From the NCBI RefSeq assembly GCF_025751535.1, contig NZ_JAOWLC010000009.1, forward strand, positions 62,001-126,000: a DNA stretch of 64,000 bases, given 5' to 3'. This document shows, in pieces, positions 45,603 through 54,955 of the stretch. Source of the DNA: Lentibacter sp. XHP0401. Its GTDB lineage: Bacteria; Pseudomonadota; Alphaproteobacteria; Rhodobacterales; Rhodobacteraceae. How positions within the stretch are numbered: the stretch's first letter is position 1; every line of letters begins with the position of its first letter. The notes under the pieces are model-generated. The model saw only the letters and a list, made by a program, of their open reading frames with translations. It had not been told where the DNA came from and did no database searches. The translations under genes and the position numbers were made by a program.

Positions 45603-47545
45603 GCCGCCGCCTCTTCCTCGTCTTCCAGCCGGATAAGCGCCGCGCCCGCCTCAACTTGCGCGCCCGCTTCCGTTAGCACCTCTGCGACAACCCCGTCACG
45701 CGCGGCCAGCAAGGAATGCTCCATCTTCATCGCTTCCAGAATGGCCAGCCTGTCGCCCGCCTTTACCGCATCTCCCGCTTTGGCAAACACAGCCTTCACA
45801 AGCCCCGGCATCGGGGCCTCGATCAGAGCCGCCCCCGCGCCAGCAGAAGCCGCACGCTCCAGCGGGTCAATCACTTCAAAGCTGAGGCCATACTGCGCAA
45901 AGACATAAACCTGTCCGCCCTTCAGCACCGCTTCAGGCGCAACGTGACCATTCAGCATCCAGCGTCCGCCCACGCGGCGTGCTTCAACACGTGCCTCGCC
46001 CAACGTCACATCATGCGCTTCGGCACTCAGGCTTTCGACAGTGGCGTCAAACACCTCTTCTTCAAAACTCAGGTTCACTTTCCGACGCATGGCCGACCAT
46101 GTGTGAAACCCTGTTGGCCAAGCGGTATCTGTCAAGCCAAGCGCCACCAAGGCCGCCAAGGCCCGCTCTTCATCGCCCGGCACAGGAGCCTGCACAAGGC
46201 TGTCAAGGTCACGCCCGATCAGCCCCGTGTCAACCTCGCCCGCCGCAAAGCCCTTATGCGCACAGAGCGCGCCGAGGAAGCTGAGGTTTGTTACCGTCCC
46301 CGCGACTTGTGTTTCCGCCAATGCCCGCGCCATGCGCTTCAGCGCCACAGCGCGGCTTGGTCCGTGGGTGATGATCTTGGCAATCATCGGGTCATAGAAC
46401 GGGCTGATGGTATCGCCGGTGCGCACACCGCTGTCCGCCCGCGCACCCGCGGGGAAAGCAAGCTGCGCCAGTGTGCCTGTCGCAGGCAAAAACCCTTTAG
46501 GCACATCTTCGGCGTAAAGACGGCTCTCAAAAGCATGGCCGTTGATGCTCAGCTCGTCCTGCCGCTTTGGCAGCCCCTCACCTGACGCCACGCGCAACTG
46601 CCATTCAACCAGGTCAACTCCCGTAATCGCCTCGGTCACAGGGTGCTCGACCTGCAAGCGCGTGTTCATCTCCATGAACCAGAACCCGTCAGCACGCAGC
46701 CCCTTGGAGCCATCAACGATAAACTCCACCGTCCCTGCGCCCTTGTAGCCGATCGCCTCGGCCGCCTTCACAGCCGCATCGCCCATCGCGGCGCGCATCT
46801 CTTCCGTCATCCCGGGAGCAGGCGCTTCCTCGATCACCTTCTGGTGGCGGCGCTGAAGGGAGCAGTCTCGCTCAAACAGATGCACGGCTTTTTCACCGTC
46901 GCCAAAAACCTGCACCTCAATGTGCCGTGGCTGGGTCACAAACTTCTCGATCAACACATCTTCGTTGCCAAAAGCTGTCTTCGCCTCGCCCTTGGCACTC
47001 TCCAAAGCGTCCATAAACTCGGCAGACGTCTCGACAAGGCGCATCCCCTTGCCGCCCCCGCCCGCAACGGCCTTGATCAGCACGGGATAACCGATTGTAT
47101 CGGCAGCTCCCGAAAGATGCTCGGGGTCTTGGTTCTTGCCGTGATAGCCGGGCACAACAGGCACACCCGCCTCATGCATCAGCGCCTTGGCCGCATCCTT
47201 CAGGCCCATAGCGCGAATGGCGCTGGCCGACGGGCCGATAAACACCAGACCAGCCGCCTCGACAGCATCCACAAACTCGGGGTTCTCGCTCAGAAAGCCA
47301 TAACCCGGATGGATCGCCTGCGCGCCAGTGGCCCTGGCCGCGGCAATAATCACATCTCCACGCAAGTAACTCTCCGCAGGGGCAGAGCCGCCGATATGCA
47401 CCGCCTCATCCGCCAGCGCCACATGCTTGCTGGCGCGGTCTGCATCGGAGTAAACCGCAACCGTGCGCACTCCCAGAGCCCTTGCGCTCTCAAACACCCG
47501 ACAGGCAATCTCGCCTCTGTTGGCAACCAGTATCTTATCAAACAT
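45599..47545 (-). CDS. liuD: Methylcrotonyl-CoA carboxylase biotin-containing alpha subunit
   Basis: ATP-dependent biotin carboxylase plus biotin carrier for 3-methylcrotonyl-CoA. The N-terminal biotin carboxylase domain begins MFDKILVANRGEIACRV; the ATP-grasp loop GGGGKGMRLV, EMNTRLQVEHPVTE and the carrier site EAMKMEHS with biotinylated Lys607 are all present. It has 648 residues, full length. It forms the holoenzyme with LiuB, which is encoded two small genes upstream. BirA from this window should modify Lys607. Confidence 0.95.
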   Translation of the reverse strand: MFDKILVANRGEIACRVFESARALGVRTVAVYSDADRASKHVALADEAVHIGGSAPAESYLRGDVIIAAARATGAQAIHPGYGFLSENPEFVDAVEAAGLVFIGPSASAIRAMGLKDAAKALMHEAGVPVVPGYHGKNQDPEHLSGAADTIGYPVLIKAVAGGGGKGMRLVETSAEFMDALESAKGEAKTAFGNEDVLIEKFVTQPRHIEVQVFGDGEKAVHLFERDCSLQRRHQKVIEEAPAPGMTEEMRAAMGDAAVKAAEAIGYKGAGTVEFIVDGSKGLRADGFWFMEMNTRLQVEHPVTEAITGVDLVEWQLRVASGEGLPKRQDELSINGHAFESRLYAEDVPKGFLPATGTLAQLAFPAGARADSGVRTGDTISPFYDPMIAKIITHGPSRAVALKRMARALAETQVAGTVTNLSFLGALCAHKGFAAGEVDTGLIGRDLDSLVQAPVPGDEERALAALVALGLTDTAWPTGFHTWSAMRRKVNLSFEEEVFDATVESLSAEAHDVTLGEARVEARRVGGRWMLNGHVAPEAVLKGGQVYVFAQYGLSFEVIDPLERAASAGAGAALIEAPMPGLVKAVFAKAGDAVKAGDRLAILEAMKMEHSLLAARDGVVAEVLTEAGAQVEAGAALIRLEDEEEAAA

Positions 47546-47547
47546 CT

Positions 47548-47964
47548 CTATCTCCCAAAATCTTCAACCACGCAGAACCGCTCGCACATCAGCTCCATAT
47601 CGGGGTCAAACCCTCCGTTGCGACGAAAGTAAGCTTCATAGCTTTTCCGCCAATGTTCCAAATCTGCAAACTCGCCCTGAGCCGCGACAAACTCGTCGTC
47701 CATATCGCCAAAGCGGCGGGTGGAAACCCCGACGGTCTCCAGCATCACTGCAGGCCGCCCGTCCCACTCCAGCGCCACATCACGGCGGCCCACTTCGGGC
47801 ATCTCGTCGCCGCCCTTGCCGTAAACATGCAGCGCCTCGCAGGTGGCTGTCTTCTTGCCCGCCCTGATCAACGCAAGGATGCTGTCACACAGTTTCTTAC
47901 TATCACCAAAGCGGAAGGTCTCGGCCTCGGGATTCGCATCAATGATTTCTTGCAGGGTTTTCAT
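47548..47964 (-). CDS. ASCH domain protein
   Basis: A 138-residue protein with the ASCH fold, a PUA-like beta-barrel thought to bind RNA or nucleosides. The GKKTATCEAL segment (around residue 36) fits the G-x-K-x-T motif that marks ASCH; RRDVALEWDGRPAVMLE is the following strand pair. WRKSYEAYFRR resembles the helical part near the end of related N4-acetylcytidine amidohydrolases. It lies 2 bp before liuD and overlaps the next upstream gene by 4 bp. The role in the leucine operon is unclear. Confidence 0.75.
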   Translation of the reverse strand: MKTLQEIIDANPEAETFRFGDSKKLCDSILALIRAGKKTATCEALHVYGKGGDEMPEVGRRDVALEWDGRPAVMLETVGVSTRRFGDMDDEFVAAQGEFADLEHWRKSYEAYFRRNGGFDPDMELMCERFCVVEDFGR

Positions 47965-48419
47965 TCCGGCCCCTTAAAGCTGCGGTAGCGGTGACGGTAA
48001 ATCAGGTTGGCGCGCTCGCTTGTCAGCAAATAAACCACAACAGCACCCAGCGCAAAAACCTGCAAAAGCCCTAAGGAGTTCAAATTACCGATGTTCGTAA
48101 CCAGCTGATAGGCCGCAATGACAAACACGACCACAATAAGCACAACAGCAAGCGGCAAGCGAAAGTATAACCCAAGCGCGCCAAGCATCGGCACAACAGA
48201 CAAAAGCAAATGGAGCGGCGCAAAACCGAACTGGGTAAACTCGTAAAACCGCACCGCAGCCACAGCGACCAGATACAGCACGACAAGGTAAAGCACCGCC
48301 CCCAACTGTCCCTTCGGGTGCGCATGCGCCATCTCTCGGCTCACATAAACCCAGCGCTCCCCCGTCACAGGGTCGCGCGCACCATAGTCGAACTTTCCCT
48401 CGTCTGGCATATCGCTCAT
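47961..48419 (-). CDS. Small integral membrane protein
   Basis: A 152-residue protein with about four transmembrane helices between residues 40 and 135, a charged soluble N terminus (KFDYGARDPVTGERWVYVSRE) and a basic end (LIYRHRYRSFKGPE). I do not recognise the family. It is 3 bp from liuB and overlaps the ASCH gene by 4 bp, so it is co-transcribed with the carboxylase genes. Confidence 0.7.
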   Translation of the reverse strand: MSDMPDEGKFDYGARDPVTGERWVYVSREMAHAHPKGQLGAVLYLVVLYLVAVAAVRFYEFTQFGFAPLHLLLSVVPMLGALGLYFRLPLAVVLIVVVFVIAAYQLVTNIGNLNSLGLLQVFALGAVVVYLLTSERANLIYRHRYRSFKGPE

Positions 48420-48422
48420 CGG

Positions 48423-50027
48423 CTACATCCGGAACACGCCGAAGCGTGTTTCCTCAATCGGCGCGTTGAGCGCAGCCCGCAAGGAGAGTGCCAGAACATC
48501 GCGGCTCTTGCGCGGGTCAATCACCCCGTCGTCCCAAAGCCGCGCGCTCGCGTAAAGTGGATGCGCCTGCTCCTCAAACATATCAATCGTCGGCTGCTTG
48601 AACTTGGCTTCTTCCTCAGCCGACCAAGTGCCCCCGGCGCGCTCGATTCCGTCGCGCTTCACCGTGGCGAGAACACCTGCCGCCTGCTCGCCGCCCATCA
48701 CAGAAATCCGCGAGTTGGGCCAGGACCAGAGGAACCGCGGCGAGTAAGCCCGCCCCGCCATGCCGTAGTTGCCCGCGCCAAAGGAGCCGCCCACCAGCAT
48801 GGTGATCTTGGGAACACTCGTTGTGGCCACAGCCGTAACCATCTTAGCCCCGTGCCGCGCGATCCCCTCGTTCTCGTATTTACGGCCCACCATGAAGCCT
48901 GTGATATTCTGCAAAAACACCAGCGGGATCTTGCGCTGGCTGCACAACTCGACAAAATGCGCACCCTTCTGGGCCGCTTCACTGAACAAAACACCGTTGT
49001 TGGCAATAATCCCCACGGGGCAGCCTTTCACATGGGCAAAGCCCGTCACCAGCGTCTCGCCATAGCGTGGCTTGAATTCATCAAAGCGCGAGCCGTCCAC
49101 CGTGCGGGCAATCACTTCGCGAATGTCATAAGGCGTGCGCAGATCGGCAGGAACCACACCGAATATCTCTTCGGGGTCATAGGCCGGCTCTTCACTCGTT
49201 TGCCAATCTACTGTCAAAGGCTTCTGGCGGTTCAAATGGCTCACAGCACGGCGCGCCAGCGCCAAAGCATGTGCATCATCCTCAGCCAGATAATCCGCCA
49301 CGCCAGAGAGGCGCGTGTGCACATCCCCGCCGCCCAAGTCTTCAGCCGTGACGACCTCGCCTGTCGCGGCCTTTACCAAGGGTGGTCCCGCGAGAAAGAT
49401 CGTCCCCTGCTCTTTCACGATAATGGTCACATCCGACATCGCAGGCACATACGCGCCCCCTGCCGTGCAGGAGCCCATCACCACAGCAATCTGGGGTATC
49501 CCCTTTGAACTCATCTGCGCCTGATTGTAAAAAATTCGGCCAAAGTGGTCACGGTCAGGAAAGACCTCGTCCTGCTGCGGCAGGTTTGCGCCGCCGCTGT
49601 CCACCAAGTAGATACAGGGCAAACGGTTCTCTTCCGCAATCTCTTGCGCGCGCAGGTGTTTCTTCACGGTCATGGGGAAATACGTGCCGCCTTTAACGGT
49701 GGCATCGTTGCAAACGATCATGCACTCCTGACCGCTCACCATCCCGATACCCGCAATCACCCCCGCCGCAGGGGCAGCATTGTCATACATCCCGTGCGCC
49801 GCCGTTGCGCCCACCTCAAGAAAAGGAGAGCCCGCATCGAGCAGGTTCGCCACACGGTCACGCGGCAGCATCTTGCCTCGGCTCACATGCCGCTCACGGC
49901 TCCGCTCACCGCCGCCCAGCGCCGCCGCCTCTGCCGCTTCCTGCACCACACGCAAGGCTTCGAGATGCCCCTCGCGATTGGTTTTGAACTGATCCGAGGT
50001 CGGTATCGCTTGAGATTGAAGTTTCAT
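48423..50027 (-). CDS. liuB: Methylcrotonyl-CoA carboxylase carboxyltransferase beta subunit
   Basis: Transfers CO2 from carboxybiotin to methylcrotonyl-CoA. The start at 50027 ([10 protein letters not shown]) begins the conserved region; a longer frame to 50210 enters the neighbouring gene. Features are [44 protein letters not shown] in the N-lobe, and the C-lobe [20 protein letters not shown] and [18 protein letters not shown]. It has 534 residues, the MCC size rather than the longer propionyl/acetyl types. Confidence 0.95.
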   Translation of the reverse strand: MKLQSQAIPTSDQFKTNREGHLEALRVVQEAAEAAALGGGERSRERHVSRGKMLPRDRVANLLDAGSPFLEVGATAAHGMYDNAAPAAGVIAGIGMVSGQECMIVCNDATVKGGTYFPMTVKKHLRAQEIAEENRLPCIYLVDSGGANLPQQDEVFPDRDHFGRIFYNQAQMSSKGIPQIAVVMGSCTAGGAYVPAMSDVTIIVKEQGTIFLAGPPLVKAATGEVVTAEDLGGGDVHTRLSGVADYLAEDDAHALALARRAVSHLNRQKPLTVDWQTSEEPAYDPEEIFGVVPADLRTPYDIREVIARTVDGSRFDEFKPRYGETLVTGFAHVKGCPVGIIANNGVLFSEAAQKGAHFVELCSQRKIPLVFLQNITGFMVGRKYENEGIARHGAKMVTAVATTSVPKITMLVGGSFGAGNYGMAGRAYSPRFLWSWPNSRISVMGGEQAAGVLATVKRDGIERAGGTWSAEEEAKFKQPTIDMFEEQAHPLYASARLWDDGVIDPRKSRDVLALSLRAALNAPIEETRFGVFRM

Positions 50028-50067
50028 GTCGTCTCCACTTCTGGGAAAATGCAAAAATCTGATGGTG

Positions 50068-50622
50068 TCACGGCTGCACCTCGCGTGCTCGCGGGCGCAA
50101 AGGCGCAGGTGCTTGAACCCAGCCGAGTTCGTAGGCAGGCGCAACCACGCCCGCGTCGCGCGCCAGCTGGTAAGCCAGCACCGCCATCTCGAAACGATGT
50201 GTCGCCTCACGAGCTTCGCACCACGCCTCCATCACGGGCGTTGTGCCTGCGCAATCGTCCCCCGCCGAGTGCCCATTGGCCAAGGCATAGACCCTGCCAT
50301 AAAGTCCCGCGCCCGCAGGCACAGGCAAGCTCAAGAGCACAGCTTCGCGCAACGCCTCCTGTTCCTCGGCCAGCGCGTGTTGGCACGGCACCGGGTTATC
50401 ACCATGATCACAGAGAACAATTCCGTTGGCCCCACAGACATCAGCACCACGCGCATCCACATAAGGCGCAAGCCCGTCATAGCTGTCCAAACGTGCGCGC
50501 TTCAGGTCTCGCTCAAACTGCGCAATCTCGCCTTGGAGACACGGCGCGAAAGCAGCAATCGGCTCGGCCTCCTCAGCCCACGCCGCGCCCGCTGTCATTA
50601 CAAAGGCCAGAGCAAGCTTCAT
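50068..50622 (-). CDS. Periplasmic protein of unknown function in the leucine operon
   Basis: A 184-residue protein with a short Sec signal ([16 protein letters not shown], cleavage near residue 16). The mature part contains at least six cysteines, including [32 protein letters not shown] and [18 protein letters not shown], so several disulfides are likely. It overlaps the AMP-binding gene by 4 bp and is 40 bp from liuB. The family is not recognised. An exported cysteine-rich protein has no obvious place in leucine oxidation. Confidence 0.7.
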   Translation of the reverse strand: MKLALAFVMTAGAAWAEEAEPIAAFAPCLQGEIAQFERDLKRARLDSYDGLAPYVDARGADVCGANGIVLCDHGDNPVPCQHALAEEQEALREAVLLSLPVPAGAGLYGRVYALANGHSAGDDCAGTTPVMEAWCEAREATHRFEMAVLAYQLARDAGVVAPAYELGWVQAPAPLRPRAREVQP

Positions 50623-52139
50623 GCATCCTCCCCCGCCGCACGGCGCTTCAGCTCCTTGCGGATCACCTTGCCCGTCACAGTCATCGGCAAAGCTTCCAAG
50701 AACTCCACTTCACGGGGGTAGCTATAACTCGCCAGCCGCGTCTTGACCCAGTCCTGCAGCTCCGGCGCACTGGCCTCGGCTCCGTCTTTCAGGACCACAT
50801 AAGCCTTCACAATCTCATGGCGCAGCGCATCAGGCTTGCCAACCACACCGACAGTCGCCACAGCAGCATGCGTCATCAAACAGTCTTCAATCTCGGCCGG
50901 CCCGATGCGGTAGCCGCCAGAGGAGATCACATCATCCTCGCGGCCGAGAAAACGGATGAAATCGCCCTCCATCACGCCACGGTCCCCTGTCACAAGCCAG
51001 TCTCCCCGAAACTTCTCCGCCGTGGCCTCAGGCTTGTTCCAGTATTCCAGCATCATGCTCGCCGCACCGCAATGCACAGCAATGTCACCCTCGCTGTCCG
51101 TCACCTTGCCGCTTTCGTCAATCACAGACACGTCGAACCCAGGCACAGCCTTGCCCGTGGCCCCGCCCAATGGCGCAAACAGCGCGCCACAAGAGGAAAC
51201 ACACATGTTGCACTCCGTCTGCCCGTAAAACTCGTTGATGCTCACGCCAAAGGCCTTACGCCCCCAAGCCAGCATCTCCGCCCCCAAGGGCTCGCCGCCA
51301 GAACCAACAGAACGCAGCCCGGCAATAGACTGATCCGCCGCCTTCAGCATCCTGAGCGCGGTAGGCGGGAAAAACGCATTGCGCACACCGCCCTCGCGGC
51401 AAATTCGCTCCGCTTCACTGGCAGTAAACTTGGGCAACCGCGCAGCCACCACAGGCACCCCCAGCGCCAGACCCGGCATCAGAACATCAAACAAGCCGCC
51501 GATCCAGGCCCAATCAGCAGGCGTCCAGATCACATCACCCTCCTGCCCCAGAAAGTCATGGCTCATCTCGACACCGGGCAAATGCCCCGTCAGCATCCGG
51601 TGCGCATGTAGCGCGCCCTTGGGCTTGCCTGTCGTGCCGCTGGTGTAAATGAGCACGGCAGGCTCTTCGCGGCCCGTATCGACCATAGGCACATCACCCT
51701 CTGGCAGATCATAGGGCAATAGCGCTTCGGCCAAGCCCCCAAGCATCTGGGCGCCTTCTGCATCCGTCACAACAAGCTTAAGCCCACTGTCACGAATGCG
51801 GCTCTCCAAAGCGTCACGCTGAAAGAGCTTGAAAAGGGGCACAGAAATCGCCCCGATCTTCCAGATCGCAATATGCGCCGCAGCACACCATGCATCCTGT
51901 GAGAACAAGACCCCGACACGATCCCCGCGCGCCACCCGCTTGGACATCTCCAGCGCCAAGCGCCCCGCCATCGCGGATAACTCACCGTAAGTCACCTCAC
52001 GCCGCACGCCCGACAGATCAATGATCGCAACCTGCTCAGAGGGCTGCGCCAAAACCTGCGCCACCATATTCAAACGCTCGGGGAGCGCCCAGTCAAAGCC
52101 CTCCCTCAGCGCCTCATATGTCGCAGCGCTCGGGAGCAT
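50619..52139 (-). CDS. AMP-binding acyl-CoA synthetase
   Basis: Adenylate-forming enzyme that probably activates a short or medium acid to its CoA ester. The ATP loop is YTSGTTGKPKGALHAHR; NEFYGQTECNM is the A5 block; SSGGYRIGPAEIEDCL is the hinge-side motif; and the catalytic Lys is in MTVTGKVIRKEL near the end. The start at 52139 overlaps the ivd stop by one base (TGATG). The product has 506 residues, shorter than true acetoacetyl-CoA synthetases (about 650). Isovalerate or acetoacetate are candidate substrates from context. Confidence 0.85.
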   Translation of the reverse strand: MLPSAATYEALREGFDWALPERLNMVAQVLAQPSEQVAIIDLSGVRREVTYGELSAMAGRLALEMSKRVARGDRVGVLFSQDAWCAAAHIAIWKIGAISVPLFKLFQRDALESRIRDSGLKLVVTDAEGAQMLGGLAEALLPYDLPEGDVPMVDTGREEPAVLIYTSGTTGKPKGALHAHRMLTGHLPGVEMSHDFLGQEGDVIWTPADWAWIGGLFDVLMPGLALGVPVVAARLPKFTASEAERICREGGVRNAFFPPTALRMLKAADQSIAGLRSVGSGGEPLGAEMLAWGRKAFGVSINEFYGQTECNMCVSSCGALFAPLGGATGKAVPGFDVSVIDESGKVTDSEGDIAVHCGAASMMLEYWNKPEATAEKFRGDWLVTGDRGVMEGDFIRFLGREDDVISSGGYRIGPAEIEDCLMTHAAVATVGVVGKPDALRHEIVKAYVVLKDGAEASAPELQDWVKTRLASYSYPREVEFLEALPMTVTGKVIRKELKRRAAGEDA

Positions 52140-53302
52140 CAGAGATACATGCCCATCAGCTCGCGGCCAATCAGCATCCGTCGGATCTCGCTTGTGCCAG
52201 CGCCGATTTCCATCAGCTTCGCGTCGCGGAAGATGCGCCCGCAGGCATTGTCTGAAAGGAAGCCCGCGCCGCCAAAGGCCTGCACGGCCTGATGCGCCAC
52301 AACCATGGCTTCCTCGGAGGCATAAAGACAGCACGCCGCCGCATCCTGACGGGTGATGTCGCCACGGTCACAGGCGCGCGCCGCTTCATAAACATAAGCC
52401 CGCGCCGAGTTCATCTTGGTATACATATCGGCAATCTTGCCCTGCATGAGCTGGAAGGTGCCAATCGGCTGGCCGAACTGCTTGCGCTCCGCCATATAGG
52501 GCATGACCTCGTCAAGACAGGCCGCCATGATCCCGGTGCCGATGCCCGCAAGCACAACGCGCTCATAATCAAGGCCCGACATAAGCACACGCACGCCCTT
52601 GCCCTCTTCTCCAAGAATGTTCTCGAACGGCACTTCTACGTTGTCAAAGATCAACTCGGCAGTGTTTGAACCGCGCATCCCGAGCTTGTCAAAATGCGGG
52701 GATGTGGAAAAGCCTTTCATCGACTTCTCGACAATAAACGCCGTGATGCCCTTGGCCCCCGCGTCCGGGTCGGTCTTGGCATACACGACCAGCGTCTCGG
52801 CGTCTGGCCCGTTGGTGATCCAGTATTTGGAGCCATTGAGCACAAAGCGGTCATTGCGCTTTTCTGCGCGCAGCTTCATCGAAACAACATCAGATCCAGC
52901 GCTTGGCTCGCTCATCGCCAAAGCACCGACATGCTCGCCGCTCAGAAGCTTGGGCAGATACTTTACTTTCTGCTCATGCGTTCCGTTAAGCTTGATCTGG
53001 TTCACACAAAGGTTGGAATGCGCACCATATGAAAGCGACACTGAAGCACTCGCGCGCGCGATCTCTTCTACAGCGATGACATGCGCAAGATAGGACATAC
53101 CCGCACCGCCGTATTCCTCAGGCGTGGTGATGCCCAGCAGACCAAGTTCGCCCATCTCTTGCCAAAGCGCGTTGGGGAATTCGTTGGTCTTGTCAATTTC
53201 CGCAGCCATCGGCTTAACACGCTCTTGCGCCCAGCGATGCACCATTTCTTGCAGGGCACTTACATCCTCGCCCAAATCAAACTTCATTGACCCCATGAAC
53301 AT
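52139..53302 (-). CDS. ivd: Isovaleryl-CoA dehydrogenase
   Basis: FAD-dependent acyl-CoA dehydrogenase that starts the leucine-specific part of the pathway (LiuA). The start at 53302 ([10 protein letters not shown]) has GGGAGG upstream. [13 protein letters not shown] and [18 protein letters not shown] are family signatures; [12 protein letters not shown] holds the Glu expected as catalytic base in the isovaleryl subgroup; the end reads [21 protein letters not shown]. It has 387 residues. It heads the liu operon, and a palindromic operator candidate lies 22 bp upstream. Confidence 0.93.
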   Translation of the reverse strand: MFMGSMKFDLGEDVSALQEMVHRWAQERVKPMAAEIDKTNEFPNALWQEMGELGLLGITTPEEYGGAGMSYLAHVIAVEEIARASASVSLSYGAHSNLCVNQIKLNGTHEQKVKYLPKLLSGEHVGALAMSEPSAGSDVVSMKLRAEKRNDRFVLNGSKYWITNGPDAETLVVYAKTDPDAGAKGITAFIVEKSMKGFSTSPHFDKLGMRGSNTAELIFDNVEVPFENILGEEGKGVRVLMSGLDYERVVLAGIGTGIMAACLDEVMPYMAERKQFGQPIGTFQLMQGKIADMYTKMNSARAYVYEAARACDRGDITRQDAAACCLYASEEAMVVAHQAVQAFGGAGFLSDNACGRIFRDAKLMEIGAGTSEIRRMLIGRELMGMYL

Positions 53303-53323
53303 GAGCCGTTCCTCCCAATTTAT

Positions 53324-53337
53324 TGAACGCTTGTTCA
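53324..53337. promoter_or_regulatory. TGAAC-N4-GTTCA palindrome in front of ivd
   Basis: TGAAC (53324-53328) and GTTCA (53333-53337) form a perfect inverted repeat with a 4-nt spacer, located 22 bp before the ivd ATG. This size and symmetry is typical of TetR-family operators, and branched-chain degradation operons are often controlled by such repressors. No regulator gene lies beside it in this window. Confidence 0.45.
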
Positions 53338-53654
53338 TTTCTTATCCTAGACTGCGATTCGGAGCAATAGTGCCTTTGAACACAGGTCTGGCTTCGGTTT
53401 CGGCCCACGCCTTCGGCGCGGGCCGACCCGTTGGGGACGCTGCGCCCAAACCCTAAGCAGCTCGCAGAGCGAGCGTGAACCCGACAGAGCGCACTTGCTG
53501 CGCGGAGTCGGGCCGAGGTATTTGTGAACAGAAGAAGAAAGGGTCTGTTAACCAATTTTGTGCAAGCGGGGGTGACTTTTCGCGTCGAGGTTTCTTCTGT
53601 TTTCAAATACCTCGGCCGGAGGCATCCAACAGAACAACCAGGCGCAGCGGCTGC
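53338..53654. other. Non-coding stretch upstream of the liu operon with several inverted repeats
   Basis: About 320 bp without a supported gene. It holds a small CTCGC/GCGAG hairpin around 53461-53473 and a large inverted repeat (53511-53617), listed separately. No reading frame has both a ribosome site and a family resemblance. Confidence 0.6.
53511..53617. repeat. Long inverted repeat, likely two opposed copies of an intergenic element
   Basis: Left arm 53511-53540 and right arm 53591-53617 match at about 24 of 26 positions (GGCCGAGGTATTTG then AACAGAAGAA), separated by about 50 bp. On the minus strand the right copy is preceded by GATGCCTCC, like the abundant intergenic element of Rhodobacteraceae (GCCTCCGGC followed by GTATTT). 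It may also terminate the aminotransferase transcript. Confidence 0.6.
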
Positions 53655-54854
53655 CTAAGCAGAACCCGCTTGAAACACGGCACTCACTTCTGCCTTTATG
53701 ATCCGCGCGATCAGCTCGCAATCCGCAATGCTAAAAGTCAGCGGCAAGCGCATATCGACAATCGCCTTGAGCACCCTGTCACTGGCAGGCATCGGCGCGC
53801 TTGGTGCATAGCGCCAGCTGTCATAGCGGCTGGTAAAACCCTTGGGCTCGGCGCCGCCAAACCACTTGAGCTCAACGCCGCGCGCCGCACAACGCGACAG
53901 CACCTCGCCGATTGCCTTTTCTGACCAGTCGAGCAGCAGGAACTGGATCGAGGAGCCGACATAGCTCTCCCCTTCGGGCCGTTGCACCACCGTTAGGCCA
54001 GCCGTGTCGCCAATCCCTGCCTCGAGCGCACGGTAGCGCGCGTTCCACGCCTCGCACTGACTCTGGAGGCGCGCAAGCTGAGGACGCAGAATTGCCGCGC
54101 GCAAATGGTCCATGCGCCCCGATACATTGGGAGTCTGGTATTTGATCTCCGCAAAAGCTTCGGGCGGCGGCGCAGCCAGATGCCGCTCAAACAACATATA
54201 AGACCCCGACAGCATAATTGCCCGCGCAGCCACTTCCGCATCATCGGTGATCAGCAATCCGCCTTCGCCCGAATTCATATGCTTGTAGGTCTGGGTCGAG
54301 TAACAGCCGACAAGACCATCCGTCCCCGAAAGCCGCCCTTTCCAGCGCGCCCCCATGGTATGCGCACAATCTTCAATCACACGGATTCCATGACTGCCGC
54401 ACAGCGTCATCAGCGCATCCATATCCGCCAGATGTCCCCTCATATGGCTCAGCATCAGCACATCGGCCTGGTCCGCCTTGGCCTCCAGATCCTCCAGATC
54501 AATCGTCAGGCTCTCTGTCACCCCGACAAAAACAGGCACAGCGCCAACGCTCGCAATCGCGCCGGGCACAGGCGCGAGCGTAAACGCATTGGTCAGAACC
54601 TTGTCACCCGCCTTCACCCCGATTGCACGCAAGGCACAGCCCATGGCATAGCCGCCAGACGCAACCGCAAGACAGTATTTCGCGCCCATCTTGTCGGCAA
54701 ATTCCTGCTCCAGCAGCGCAACCTCACCCAGCTCGCCCTCGGCCAGATTGTAACGGTGCAACCGCCCCGCGCGCATCACGGCAATGGCAGCTTCAACCCC
54801 CTCTTCGGGGATCGGCTCTTGCTGGGTGAAACTGCCTTTGAAAATCTCTGTCAT
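53655..54854 (-). CDS. DegT/DnrJ/EryC1/StrS-family PLP aminotransferase
   Basis: Sugar aminotransferase-type PLP enzyme. The start at 54854 (MTEIFKGSFT) is 13 codons inside the longest frame. The substrate-loop block LAVASGGYAMGCALRAIGV, the PLP-phosphate VIEDCAHTMGARWKGRLSG and the Schiff-base Lys in YSTQTYKHMNSGEGG are in order. The product has 399 residues and ends in a normal small domain. Such enzymes make amino sugars for surface glycans, but no other nucleotide-sugar genes adjoin it, so its product is unknown. Confidence 0.88.
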   Translation of the reverse strand: MTEIFKGSFTQQEPIPEEGVEAAIAVMRAGRLHRYNLAEGELGEVALLEQEFADKMGAKYCLAVASGGYAMGCALRAIGVKAGDKVLTNAFTLAPVPGAIASVGAVPVFVGVTESLTIDLEDLEAKADQADVLMLSHMRGHLADMDALMTLCGSHGIRVIEDCAHTMGARWKGRLSGTDGLVGCYSTQTYKHMNSGEGGLLITDDAEVAARAIMLSGSYMLFERHLAAPPPEAFAEIKYQTPNVSGRMDHLRAAILRPQLARLQSQCEAWNARYRALEAGIGDTAGLTVVQRPEGESYVGSSIQFLLLDWSEKAIGEVLSRCAARGVELKWFGGAEPKGFTSRYDSWRYAPSAPMPASDRVLKAIVDMRLPLTFSIADCELIARIIKAEVSAVFQAGSA

Positions 54855-54955
54855 AAGACCTTTCTGGGCGCCCACGCGCCCCGCGTCAATCACTCACGCG
54901 CATATTTCGGATGGTTAAAACCTTGTTTCAAAAGCTTGGAACATCAGGCAAGACC

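Noticed and set aside
49545-51611. 688-codon open frame opposite liuB and the AMP-binding gene
   Set aside because: It spans two well-supported genes and a gap and has no recognisable domain. It is a shadow frame.
54866-54881. GGGCGC/GCGCCC hairpin before the DegT-type aminotransferase
   Set aside because: Short GC-rich palindrome in GC-rich DNA, with no T run and no clear overlap with the ribosome site. It is likely chance.
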